A DNA stretch of 64,000 bases from Paenibacillus auburnensis. GTDB taxonomy: Bacteria; Bacillota; Bacilli; Paenibacillales; Paenibacillaceae. Location of the stretch: positions 181,980 to 245,979 of the forward strand of contig NZ_CAKMMG010000009.1 of assembly GCF_927798115.1 (NCBI RefSeq). The letters are read 5' to 3'. The notes below the pieces were generated by a model that worked only from the letters and a program-made list of their open reading frames with translations, was not told the DNA's origin and ran no database searches. Made by a program: the position numbers and the translations under genes. Of this stretch, positions 27,306-33,519 are shown piece after piece. How positions within the stretch are numbered: position 1 is the first letter of the stretch; each line of letters begins with the position of its first letter.

Positions 27306-27435
27306 TAAAGGAAACTCTACTTAGGGGACGAATACTCTTTTTATCCAAAAATAAAGGAGTCAAAATTTGATGATTTGAGAAACTGAAATATTAGTATCTA
27401 TACTAATACAATTCCTTATAGCTAAGAGGTGCTAA

Positions 27436-27744
27436 GTGTCCAAGAATACGGTTTTTTTTATGTTGGGTGGTATACCTTTGTTGTTATATCCATTCGTTCT
27501 ATTAGCAGACATAATGTCAATAGCTGGAGAGAGGACAGGAAATGAGAATGTATTCTTGATAATTATTGTAGGACTATTTTTATTTCTTTCTAGTTCTTAT
27601 CCAATATCGTACAGTGTTTGTCTTGTATTGTATTTAAAAAACAAAAATAGATGCATATGGGCACCTATATTTCCTTTAATTCATGTAGTAGTTGTGGTTC
27701 TTGTAGGATACTTATGGGCTTTCTTAGAAAAACAACTTTCTTGA
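27436..27744 (+). CDS. Small membrane protein, unknown
   Basis: A 102-residue hydrophobic protein with three predicted membrane segments: near residues 7-28 (FFMLGGIPLLLYPFVLLADI), 38-65 (VFLIIIVGLFLFLS and on) and 76-98 (APIFPLIHVVVVVLVGYLWAFL). It starts at GTG 27436 with an AGAGGTGC site just upstream. The family is not recognised. It lies between B-type repeat 2 and A-type repeat 3, as a single-gene unit of the AT-rich array. Confidence 0.6.
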   Translation: MSKNTVFFMLGGIPLLLYPFVLLADIMSIAGERTGNENVFLIIIVGLFLFLSSSYPISYSVCLVLYLKNKNRCIWAPIFPLIHVVVVVLVGYLWAFLEKQLS

Positions 27745-27769
27745 CATAAAGTAAAGGTACGGCAATTAC

Positions 27770-27792
27770 GCTAACGGGAAACGATAGCTCAA
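27770..27792 (+). repeat. A-type repeat 3
   Basis: GCTAACGGGAAACGATAGC folds into a stem with one A.A mismatch and a GGAAA loop, 25 nt after the preceding stop. A G.U-containing hairpin (27821-27842, GGTTGCCG...CGGTAGCC, then GTTT) follows. Confidence 0.65.
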
Positions 27793-27844
27793 CAAACAGA
27801 TCTAAAACGTAAAGACAGAAGGTTGCCGGTAGATCGGTAGCCGT

Positions 27845-27873
27845 TTAGGCTATTGGGCAGGATAGCTACAATG
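27845..27873 (+). repeat. B-type repeat 3
   Basis: TTAGGCTATTGGGCAGGATAG then CTACAAT. GCTAT (27849-27853) pairs with ATAGC (27862-27866). TACAAT (27868-27873) sits in the same place as in B-type repeat 2. Confidence 0.6.
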
Positions 27874-27990
27874 ATTAGGCCAAAAAGTATAATTTAATAG
27901 TTGAGTAAGATAGAAACCTCCAGTTATTATTAAATCAAGGAATTATCTACATATTCTCTAATGCCTATCCTATTTTGAGGAGCAACCCGA

Positions 27991-28572
27991 ATGAGCGAAT
28001 TTAGTCAAAGCTATCATTTGTTGGGTAGCAAAGAAAAAGCAATTGAACTCATCAACCATGCAGGTGAACAGGGTTTTGTATTTGAAGATGACAGTCGGTG
28101 GACTACGTTCGTAATCTTGGGAGATGAATTTAGACCATCAGACTCTATTGTTGAATCCAATAAAGATTTGCTTGTCCATTATGTGTACGCCGAGGACCAC
28201 GGTTGGAGCCTGTCCATTTTCAGGCAGTCTACTCTTATTTTTAAATTTGACTGTTCCTGGGACGAGACGGATATCGAGGATTTTGATTTCGATGAAGAGG
28301 AGTTAATTGAGATGTTTGGTGATGGGGAAGTAAGTGCTCCTTCCGACGAAATTTTCGACCTGGATGTTATCAAAAAACTAGTCGAAGAGGCTGGTAATGA
28401 TTCATCTGACTTGGAAGTACTATTTACGAAAGATCCCGAAGTTATCTTTGCTATGGAGAGCCCATGTGCCTATCAGATTGCTGAGAAGCTTGGTATTCTC
28501 AATTATGCTTGGATTTCTGCTGATTCTCCCGAAATGGACGATGGTTTCTACAAAAATGTAATTAAAGTTTAA
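27991..28572 (+). CDS. Acidic cytoplasmic protein, unknown
   Basis: A 193-residue, very acidic protein (FDCSWDETDIEDFDFDEEEL in the middle). It has no membrane segment or signal peptide. The N-terminus (SYHLLGSKEKAIELINHAGEQGFVFEDD) and the two-lobed layout recall immunity-protein-like or SMI1-type accessory proteins, but I cannot assign a family. ATG 27991 follows GAGGAGCAACCCGA. It is the only gene of the segment not followed by an A-type repeat: the next gene begins 66 nt later and is probably co-transcribed. Confidence 0.6.
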   Translation: MSEFSQSYHLLGSKEKAIELINHAGEQGFVFEDDSRWTTFVILGDEFRPSDSIVESNKDLLVHYVYAEDHGWSLSIFRQSTLIFKFDCSWDETDIEDFDFDEEELIEMFGDGEVSAPSDEIFDLDVIKKLVEEAGNDSSDLEVLFTKDPEVIFAMESPCAYQIAEKLGILNYAWISADSPEMDDGFYKNVIKV

Positions 28573-28638
28573 AGCCCTGTAGGAAGCCTTCAGTTGAGCC
28601 ACATTTTGCAACAGATCCTAAGGTACAAGAGGTGTACG

Positions 28639-29172
28639 ATGGGCGAAGAACTAAAACAAGAGATTATTAATGAATTAATCCATTTGATTCCGAAGGCAGT
28701 AGCAGAGATTGATAAACCCAATGATGAAAAAATATGCTTTATCGCCCTTTATAGAGACGATTACGCCCCGCTAGTTAGCCTGATCCAATTGGGTTTGGTT
28801 AAATATCGCCAAGAATGCTTTGAAAGTTCAGGTTTTTGTTTTAATTCAGGCGAACAGCCTGCAAAGTATCAGAATGAACTGACTGATGAAAAGTTGAAAG
28901 AAAAAGAAAAAGTATTTATCTCCATGTTTAATCCCGATGATTATTACGGTGAATGGTGGAAGCAAACAGAACAGATTATGTTTGAAGTATCCATGAGACT
29001 AAACGAATATGAATGGAATGAAATCTTAGATATAACTGATGATTTTATTGTCTTTGTAGACTGGGAAGCGTGGGAGGGAGACTTGTCAGTAAGCGTTCCA
29101 AAAGAAAAAATTGATAATCTCATCCAAAAGGGTCTGTACAATGAAAAATTTATTAAGCAGTTTGATGATTAG
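28639..29172 (+). CDS. DUF4303-like small protein, unknown
   Basis: A 177-residue soluble protein. ATG 28639 is preceded by AAGAGGTG; the frame runs to a TTG at 28594 without a ribosome site. Features are ELIHLIPKAVAEID near the start, ICFIALYRDDYAPLVSLIQLG (the 'ALYRD' element is typical of DUF4303-type proteins), and an acidic C-terminal half with WWKQTEQIMFEV and DFIVFVDWEAWEGD. Function unknown; related proteins often appear beside toxin or immunity genes. A-type repeat 4 follows 12 nt after the stop. Confidence 0.55.
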   Translation: MGEELKQEIINELIHLIPKAVAEIDKPNDEKICFIALYRDDYAPLVSLIQLGLVKYRQECFESSGFCFNSGEQPAKYQNELTDEKLKEKEKVFISMFNPDDYYGEWWKQTEQIMFEVSMRLNEYEWNEILDITDDFIVFVDWEAWEGDLSVSVPKEKIDNLIQKGLYNEKFIKQFDD

Positions 29173-29184
29173 ATAAGTTTGTTG

Positions 29185-29206
29185 AGCTAACGGGAAACGA
29201 TAATTT
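29185..29206 (+). repeat. A-type repeat 4
   Basis: AGCTAACGGGAAACGATAAT matches A-type repeat 3 in its left arm and loop, with a decayed right arm. Further on, AAAACCTC (about 29224) and GAGGTTTT (about 29270) form a long-loop hairpin followed by GTT. The 357-nt gap 29173-29529 holds only these elements, B-type repeat 4 and a remnant frame without a ribosome site. Confidence 0.55.
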
Positions 29207-29442
29207 AATACATCAGGCAGATTAAAACCTCTCTTCAGAAGCAAACTAGATTTAATAGCTTTTAAAGGGAGGTTTTGTTATGAGCTTAAGTTGGAATTGG
29301 TTTTGTTGACTAAACATATACGTAATTTAAGCCTGTAAGAATCGAAGGCTGTGGATATCGACAGCACATGCTTGAGGGCAAACCCATTGAGTTAAACAAG
29401 GCTCTATTTCTAAATCACCAGTATATAAGCACATTTACTCTT

Positions 29443-29470
29443 AAGCTAATGGGCAGTTTGCATGAAGCTT
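29443..29470 (+). repeat. B-type repeat 4 (diverged)
   Basis: AAGCTAATGGGCAGTTTGCA retains the GCTAA.GGGCAG core of the B repeats. It lies about 60 nt before the 34-residue gene's leader. Confidence 0.5.
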
Positions 29471-29529
29471 AGTCTGTTGTGGGTTAAAATGGAATTGAGT
29501 CAGCAGTGAGAACAATGGAGGGAGTCTAT

Positions 29530-29634
29530 ATGAACAACGTAATACCGATAATTGCAAGCTTTTCGGGGGCATTTTGTTGCATTTTAGCGGCCATTATTAT
29601 TCGAAAAAAGAAAAAAATTAACCAATTATCATAG
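29530..29634 (+). CDS. 34-residue single-span membrane microprotein
   Basis: ATG 29530 has a strong GGAGGGAG site 6-7 nt upstream. The product is one hydrophobic helix (VIPIIASFSGAFCCILAAIII) followed by RKKKKINQLS, a typical membrane microprotein with a cytoplasmic basic tail. The family is unknown. It is followed after 10 nt by A-type repeat 5. Confidence 0.55.
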   Translation: MNNVIPIIASFSGAFCCILAAIIIRKKKKINQLS

Positions 29635-29644
29635 AAAAACGTTT

Positions 29645-29670
29645 CACTAAATGGAGGCTATAGCTCAAGG
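29645..29670 (+). repeat. A-type repeat 5 (diverged)
   Basis: CACTAAATGGAGGCTATAGC then TCAAGG keeps the CTAA...GG...TAGCTCAA pattern of A-type repeat 3, 10 nt after the microprotein stop. Confidence 0.4.
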
Positions 29671-29783
29671 TTATCGAAAGAAATCGGTCATATGATCGGC
29701 TGCCATTTCTCGTTGAAGTACAGTTTATTGAATAAATGTTACAATAAAATAAGGAGAAAAAATCAAACTATGGGAGGATATGC

Positions 29784-29909
29784 ATGGTACTCTTGATAGT
29801 AATTGTAATAGTCATTGGTCTTGCCGGTTTGATCGGGAATCAATATTCAATGTTAAGAAAGATGGAGAGAATTGAAGTAACCCTGCGTGAGATAAGAGAT
29901 AAAAATTAA
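29784..29909 (+). CDS. 41-residue membrane microprotein
   Basis: ATG 29784 follows TGGGAGGATATGC, a good ribosome site. The product begins VLLIVIVIVIGLAGLIG, one membrane helix, and ends in an amphipathic charged segment (MLRKMERIEVTLREIRDKN). No family recognised. B-type repeat 5 follows 9 nt after the stop. TTACAAT upstream (about 29737) could be its -10 box. Confidence 0.55.
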   Translation: MVLLIVIVIVIGLAGLIGNQYSMLRKMERIEVTLREIRDKN

Positions 29910-29918
29910 GCAAAGGTT

Positions 29919-29942
29919 GTTAACGGGCAGGATAGTTTAAAC
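29919..29942 (+). repeat. B-type repeat 5
   Basis: GTTAACGGGCAGGATAGT then TTAAAC, with the core TAACGGGCAGGATAG identical to the other B copies. Here it directly follows a gene instead of an A copy. Confidence 0.6.
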
Positions 29943-29986
29943 TCGTAATAAAATGGTAAAGGTACTGAACAAAATGGGGTGACTAG

Positions 29987-30229
29987 TTGAATAGGTATGG
30001 TATTTACTTTTTCTTTTCTCTGGTGTGTGTGGTTCTCCCCATAGTATTTTTGGTTTACGGTTACTCGGATGCAAATCAGCCTAAGGTAGGTCCTGTAGGG
30101 GATGGCGACTCAACTCCGAAGTTCATACAAATCCTCCCTCTGATTTCAATGCTAGTTATCGGCGTTATCAATACACCAATGGCTATTTATAAGTACAGAA
30201 AAAATAAGAATTCTAAGTCATTACACTAA
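29987..30229 (+). CDS. 80-residue two-span membrane protein
   Basis: Starts at TTG 29987 behind ATGGGGTGACTAG. The two membrane segments are near residues 4-24 (YGIYFFFSLVCVVLPIVFLV) and 48-66 (ILPLISMLVIGVINTPMAI), joined by a polar loop rich in Gly, Pro and Asp; the tail is basic (YKYRKNKNSK). No family recognised. The stop codon lies inside A-type repeat 6. Confidence 0.55.
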   Translation: MNRYGIYFFFSLVCVVLPIVFLVYGYSDANQPKVGPVGDGDSTPKFIQILPLISMLVIGVINTPMAIYKYRKNKNSKSLH

Positions 30230-30246
30230 CGGGAAATGTTAGTTCA
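30224..30246 (+). repeat. A-type repeat 6 overlapping a stop codon
   Basis: ACTAAC (30225-30230), GGGAAAT, GTTAGT (30238-30243) form a 6-bp stem; TAA 30227-30229 ends the preceding gene. GAAGGCAGCCG...TTGGCTTTGC downstream forms the usual second hairpin. The right edge of the array lies at about 30360. Confidence 0.65.
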
Positions 30247-30366
30247 ATCAAGACACGAAGGCAGCCGCCAGAAAACAATTGGCTTTGCAAATTCAACAGA
30301 TACAGTCTAACACTTTATTTTCTTTTCTCAGTAGTAACTGCTGACCCGTCACGCTAGAGGCGCTAA

Positions 30367-30897
30367 CTATTTGGTGACCCGGATCAATTGCTTGTCTGCC
30401 AGTTCGAAGACGTCTCCCAGCTGAAAGTCCGGCAGATGAAGGGTAGAGTCGAGCTCCGGGTTTCTGTCCATCTCCAGCTCACTATCCCAGCAAGAGTAGA
30501 TTTCCATGGATTCCCCTTCCTCCATATGGTCATTCATGTGGGAGAGCAGCAGTCCGATGCATTTTCGCCCGATTTCAAAAGACAGGGGACTCTGCTCCCT
30601 CATCTCCTTACTAATAGTAAAAGAACCGCTTATCCCATACACATAAGGTTTAGTTATAAGCAGCTTCTGCCTCCACGGTAAGGCGGTCACGTCTGCGATC
30701 TCCAGCCCGGCCGCATCCAGATCACTCTCAAACACCTGGAAAAGGGTATCATTCAAATGGGATAGATCAATGATGTTGTGAAGCGCACTGGGATCATCGG
30801 ATTTAGGGATGTCCGCGTACTTTTGGTACGAGAATACATAGCCGAAACTTCCGGCGGGCAGCGGTCTGTCTGATCCCAGGTAATGGTTAAGCGTCAT
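30367..30897 (-). CDS. Hypothetical protein
   Basis: A 176-residue soluble protein of unknown family. ATG 30897 has AGAGAGGTG about 7 nt upstream; the ten in-frame codons before it lack a site. Visible features are PAGSFGYVFSYQKYADIPKSD, IGRKCIGLLLSHMNDHMEEGE and a C-terminal LGDVFELADKQLIRVTK, which looks like a small beta-domain. Base composition returns to that of the main genome here. It is divergent from the GNAT gene. Confidence 0.7.
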   Translation of the reverse strand: MTLNHYLGSDRPLPAGSFGYVFSYQKYADIPKSDDPSALHNIIDLSHLNDTLFQVFESDLDAAGLEIADVTALPWRQKLLITKPYVYGISGSFTISKEMREQSPLSFEIGRKCIGLLLSHMNDHMEEGESMEIYSCWDSELEMDRNPELDSTLHLPDFQLGDVFELADKQLIRVTK

Positions 30898-31029
30898 GTT
30901 TGCACCTCTCTCTGCTTTAGGCGGCATCGGATGCTCCGACCTTCTTTTGAAATCGAACAGTTTTGTCTATTTTATAGTATCCAGATTTGTAATACCATAG
31001 AGCTACCAAAAGAGACAGGAGATGGAACA

Positions 31030-31584
31030 ATGAGCAAACAGTCTGGTTTATTATTTGGGGATAAAGTATACCTGCGCCCGCTGAACGGGGAGGATGCCGA
31101 ACTGTATTACCATATGTTCTATGGTGCAGAGGTACGAAGGCTCACAGGGACGCAGAGGCATATCAACAAAGAGCAGATTTCAGCATATATCGACCGTAAA
31201 GCAGGGGATGACAGTGCCGTATTGCTGCTGATTGCCCTTAAAGAGACGGATGAGGTGATCGGCGACATCGCAATTCAGGATATAGACCGGGGCAACCGCA
31301 CCGCCGGCCTGCGTCTGGCCATTGGCCATGAACAGCATCAGAATAAGGGGTATGGCCGGGAAGCGCTGCTGCTGATGCTTGACTACGGCTTCGGAATTCT
31401 GAATTTGCACCGCATTGAGCTGGAGGTTTATTCGTACAATAGCCGTGCTGCCCATGTGTATGAGAGCGTCGGATTTGTCCGGGAGGGTGTGCGGCGGCAG
31501 ACGCTTTTTTATAATCATGAGTACCATGATGTTGTAATGATGAGCATGCTCGAGAATGAGTACCGGGAGCGTTATTTAAAATAA
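31030..31584 (+). CDS. GNAT-family N-acetyltransferase (RimJ/RimL type)
   Basis: A 184-residue acetyltransferase. Motif A is LAIGHEQHQNKGYGREALLLMLDYGF (acetyl-CoA pyrophosphate loop), and motif B is NLHRIELEVYSYNSRAAHVYESVGFVREG. The substrate may be the amino group of a protein N-terminus, antibiotic or polyamine; the sequence does not decide. ATG 31030 follows ACAGGAGATGG. The upstream in-frame sequence overlaps the divergent gene's promoter and is not coding. A terminator follows at 31647. Confidence 0.88.
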   Translation: MSKQSGLLFGDKVYLRPLNGEDAELYYHMFYGAEVRRLTGTQRHINKEQISAYIDRKAGDDSAVLLLIALKETDEVIGDIAIQDIDRGNRTAGLRLAIGHEQHQNKGYGREALLLMLDYGFGILNLHRIELEVYSYNSRAAHVYESVGFVREGVRRQTLFYNHEYHDVVMMSMLENEYRERYLK

Positions 31585-31585
31585 A

Positions 31586-31602
31586 GGTCAAAATAGGTCA
31601 AA
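31586..31602 (+). promoter_or_regulatory. CtsR-box-like heptad pair, distal
   Basis: GGTCAAA-ATA-GGTCAAA begins 1 nt after the GNAT stop. It differs from the CtsR consensus only in the middle spacer base. It lies 185 nt before hsp20 and may be an auxiliary site. Confidence 0.5.
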
Positions 31603-31646
31603 AAGTTAATTACACCAAAAAAATGTCTGCCAAATCAGCCGAAATG

Positions 31647-31666
31647 CCGGGATTTCCCGGTTTTTT
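31647..31666 (+). terminator. Terminator after the GNAT gene
   Basis: CCGGG-ATTT-CCCGG followed by T6. It separates the GNAT gene from the heat-shock promoter. Confidence 0.75.
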
Positions 31667-31680
31667 GGCGTATACCGGTT

Positions 31681-31754
31681 TTGAGGTTAAGCGGAGGCGG
31701 GGCTATAATAAAGCCATAAGGTCAAATAAAGTCAAAGTCAAATTAAAAGTCAAT
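31681..31754 (+). promoter_or_regulatory. Sigma-A promoter with CtsR operator for hsp20
   Basis: TTGAGG (31681-31686), a 17-nt spacer and TATAAT (31704-31709) predict a start near 31716. A perfect CtsR box, GGTCAAA-TAA-AGTCAAA (31720-31736), follows at once, with further heptads AGTCAAA (31736-31742) and AGTCAAT (31748-31754). CtsR bound here would block transcription until heat stress. Confidence 0.85.
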
Positions 31755-31770
31755 GAGAGGAGAATGAACG

Positions 31771-32238
31771 ATGTTTGATTTGGTTCCTTTTGGAAAACGC
31801 AGAGATGACGTATTTGGTGCATTGGCAAAGTCCTTGAATGAAGTGTTCAACGATGACTTTTTTGCCCCGATGACCAGCTCCACCCTGTCTTTCCGGACGG
31901 ATATCCGCGAAAGTGAGCAGGCGTATCTGATTGAGGCTGAACTGCCCGGCTTCAAAAAAGAAGAAATCGACATTGATTATGCCAACCCTTATCTGACGAT
32001 TAAAGCGGTGCGCAAAGATGAGAACAGCCAGGAGAACGCAGATCACAAGATCGTGCGCCGCGAACGCCGCTACGGTGAGTATGTCCGCCGTTTCTATGTG
32101 CAGGATATTAACGATGACGAAATCCGCGCCTCACTGAAAGACGGGCTGCTGTCGCTTGAGGTGCCAAAACGGCAAAAATCAGCCGGCAAGCGCATCGAGA
32201 TTCAGGACCACGGTACATCCGGGCCGCAGCTTCAGTAA
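31771..32238 (+). CDS. Small heat-shock protein Hsp20
   Basis: A 155-residue alpha-crystallin-family holdase. The alpha-crystallin domain spans about residues 40-145: SFRTDIRESEQAYLIEAELPGFKKEEIDIDYANPYLTI, then RRERRYGEYVRRFYV and ASLKDGLLSLEVPK. The IxI-like tail is KRIEIQD. The N-terminus (MFDLVPFGKRRDDVFGAL) is typical of Bacillales Hsp20. It binds unfolding proteins, which ClpB encoded downstream can rescue. GAGAGGAGAATG... provides the ribosome site. Regulated by the CtsR boxes upstream. Confidence 0.93.
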   Translation: MFDLVPFGKRRDDVFGALAKSLNEVFNDDFFAPMTSSTLSFRTDIRESEQAYLIEAELPGFKKEEIDIDYANPYLTIKAVRKDENSQENADHKIVRRERRYGEYVRRFYVQDINDDEIRASLKDGLLSLEVPKRQKSAGKRIEIQDHGTSGPQLQ

Positions 32239-32369
32239 GCTGTTCAAGTCTGCGCGAAGGTGCTGAAGCAGTGGGTTCCGGGCCGGCGGCCAGCCGAAGT
32301 CCCCTCTGAGCTCCGCAGTCACGGCAGCTTCACCGGGCTTTTCATATAGTAGTTCATAAAAAGGCGCAT

Positions 32370-32405
32370 TGTAGTGGGGATACCGGCTATAGTGCGTCTT
32401 TTTTG
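32370..32405 (+). terminator. Terminator after hsp20
   Basis: GGCGCATTGTAG pairs, with G.U pairs, with CTATAGTGCGTC and is followed by T6. It may limit read-through from hsp20 into the dnaJ-like gene. Confidence 0.75.
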
Positions 32406-32468
32406 AGGAAACGGATAGAATAAATAGGTGAGCGGATTCGTATAGGAAATTAGCGAAAGGAGAGGGCC

Positions 32469-33464
32469 ATGGTGGCGGCAAAAAACTACTATGATGCACT
32501 TGGCGTAGGCAAACAGGCGAGCAGGCAGGAGATCAAAAAAGCCTACCAGAAGCTGGCCAAACAATGGCATCCCGATGTCAACAAGGCTCCGGGCGCTGAA
32601 GAGAAATTCAAGGAAGCAGCGGAAGCCTACGAAGTGCTCGGCAACGAAGAAAAGCGCAAAGCTTATGATGAGGAGCTTCGTTACGGGGCAGGCCGGCCCG
32701 GGCAGTCGGGAGCCTGGAGAACCGGCGGGGCTTCGTCCGGTCCAGGCCGGGAGTCGCCGTTTGGTGCGGGCTGGAGCGGAAGTTACTCTACCGGCGGCGG
32801 GATTCCCGAAGAGGATTTGTTCAGTATGTTCTTTGGCAGCCGGGGCGCGGCGGACCGGTCCGGGTTTGATTTTTTCTCCGGCAGCGGCAGCGGCTTCGGT
32901 GGAACGCAAGGAATGATGCAGGCCCAGCTGGAGGTTACGCTGGAGCAGGCCTATAAGGGCGGAAACGTCAGGGTGCAGGTGGGCGGAAAGGATGTTGCGG
33001 TAAGCATCCCGGCGCGTTCTGCGGAAGGAACGGTCATCCGGGTGCCGGGCAGCGCAGAGAAAGGTGCAGCCGGGGCCGGTGACCTGCTGATTGTGCTGCA
33101 TCTTGCCCCGCATGAAATTTACGAGGCGGAAGACGGCGACTTGTACGGTACGGTTGAAATTGCACCATGGCAGGCTGTGCTCGGCGGGGAGGCGAAGGTT
33201 CCGCTGCCTGACGGCAGCAGCATCAAGCTGAAGATTCCGGCCGGAACAGCAGGCGGCCGAACGCTGCGCGTTCCCGGCAAGGGGCTGAAGCGCCAGAGCG
33301 GAGCGAACGGCGACATTCTGTTCGTTATTGAAATAGTAATTCCGCCGGATACCAGCATCGCAGAGAAGAATCTATACCGTAAGCTGGCTGAAGCCTCCAG
33401 CTTCCAGGCCGGAGCGAAACGGCATGGCGGCGGAACGCGGCGGCAGAAGGCCGCCATGGGGTAA
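32469..33464 (+). CDS. cbpA: CbpA-type J-domain co-chaperone
   Basis: A 331-residue type II DnaJ-like protein. The J domain is residues 5-70 with the HPD motif in KQWHPDVNK, which stimulates DnaK ATPase. A Gly/Ser-rich linker (about 78-150, with GMSMFFGS-like segments) follows. Two beta-barrel substrate-binding domains come next without the CxxCxGxG zinc region of canonical DnaJ (QAQLEVTLEQAYKGG, VPGKGLKRQSGANGDILFVIEI). ATG 32469 has AAAGGAGAGGGCC just upstream. It lies between hsp20 and clpB, so all three disaggregation partners are together. Confidence 0.9.
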   Translation: MVAAKNYYDALGVGKQASRQEIKKAYQKLAKQWHPDVNKAPGAEEKFKEAAEAYEVLGNEEKRKAYDEELRYGAGRPGQSGAWRTGGASSGPGRESPFGAGWSGSYSTGGGIPEEDLFSMFFGSRGAADRSGFDFFSGSGSGFGGTQGMMQAQLEVTLEQAYKGGNVRVQVGGKDVAVSIPARSAEGTVIRVPGSAEKGAAGAGDLLIVLHLAPHEIYEAEDGDLYGTVEIAPWQAVLGGEAKVPLPDGSSIKLKIPAGTAGGRTLRVPGKGLKRQSGANGDILFVIEIVIPPDTSIAEKNLYRKLAEASSFQAGAKRHGGGTRRQKAAMG

Positions 33465-33519
33465 CAGCCAGGGTAATAATATATAAGAAACAAGTTCCAG
33501 AGGAAAGGTGCTGAAGACC

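Noticed and set aside
29316..29482. Open stretch ending MLEGKPIELNK...HEA in the 29.2-29.5 kb gap
   Set aside because: No ribosome site, no start with context, and it runs through B-type repeat 4; at most a gene remnant.
25587..30360. CRISPR array or classical integron attC sites
   Set aside because: Repeat spacing is irregular and contains genes, which excludes CRISPR; the repeats lack the attC core and no integrase gene is visible.
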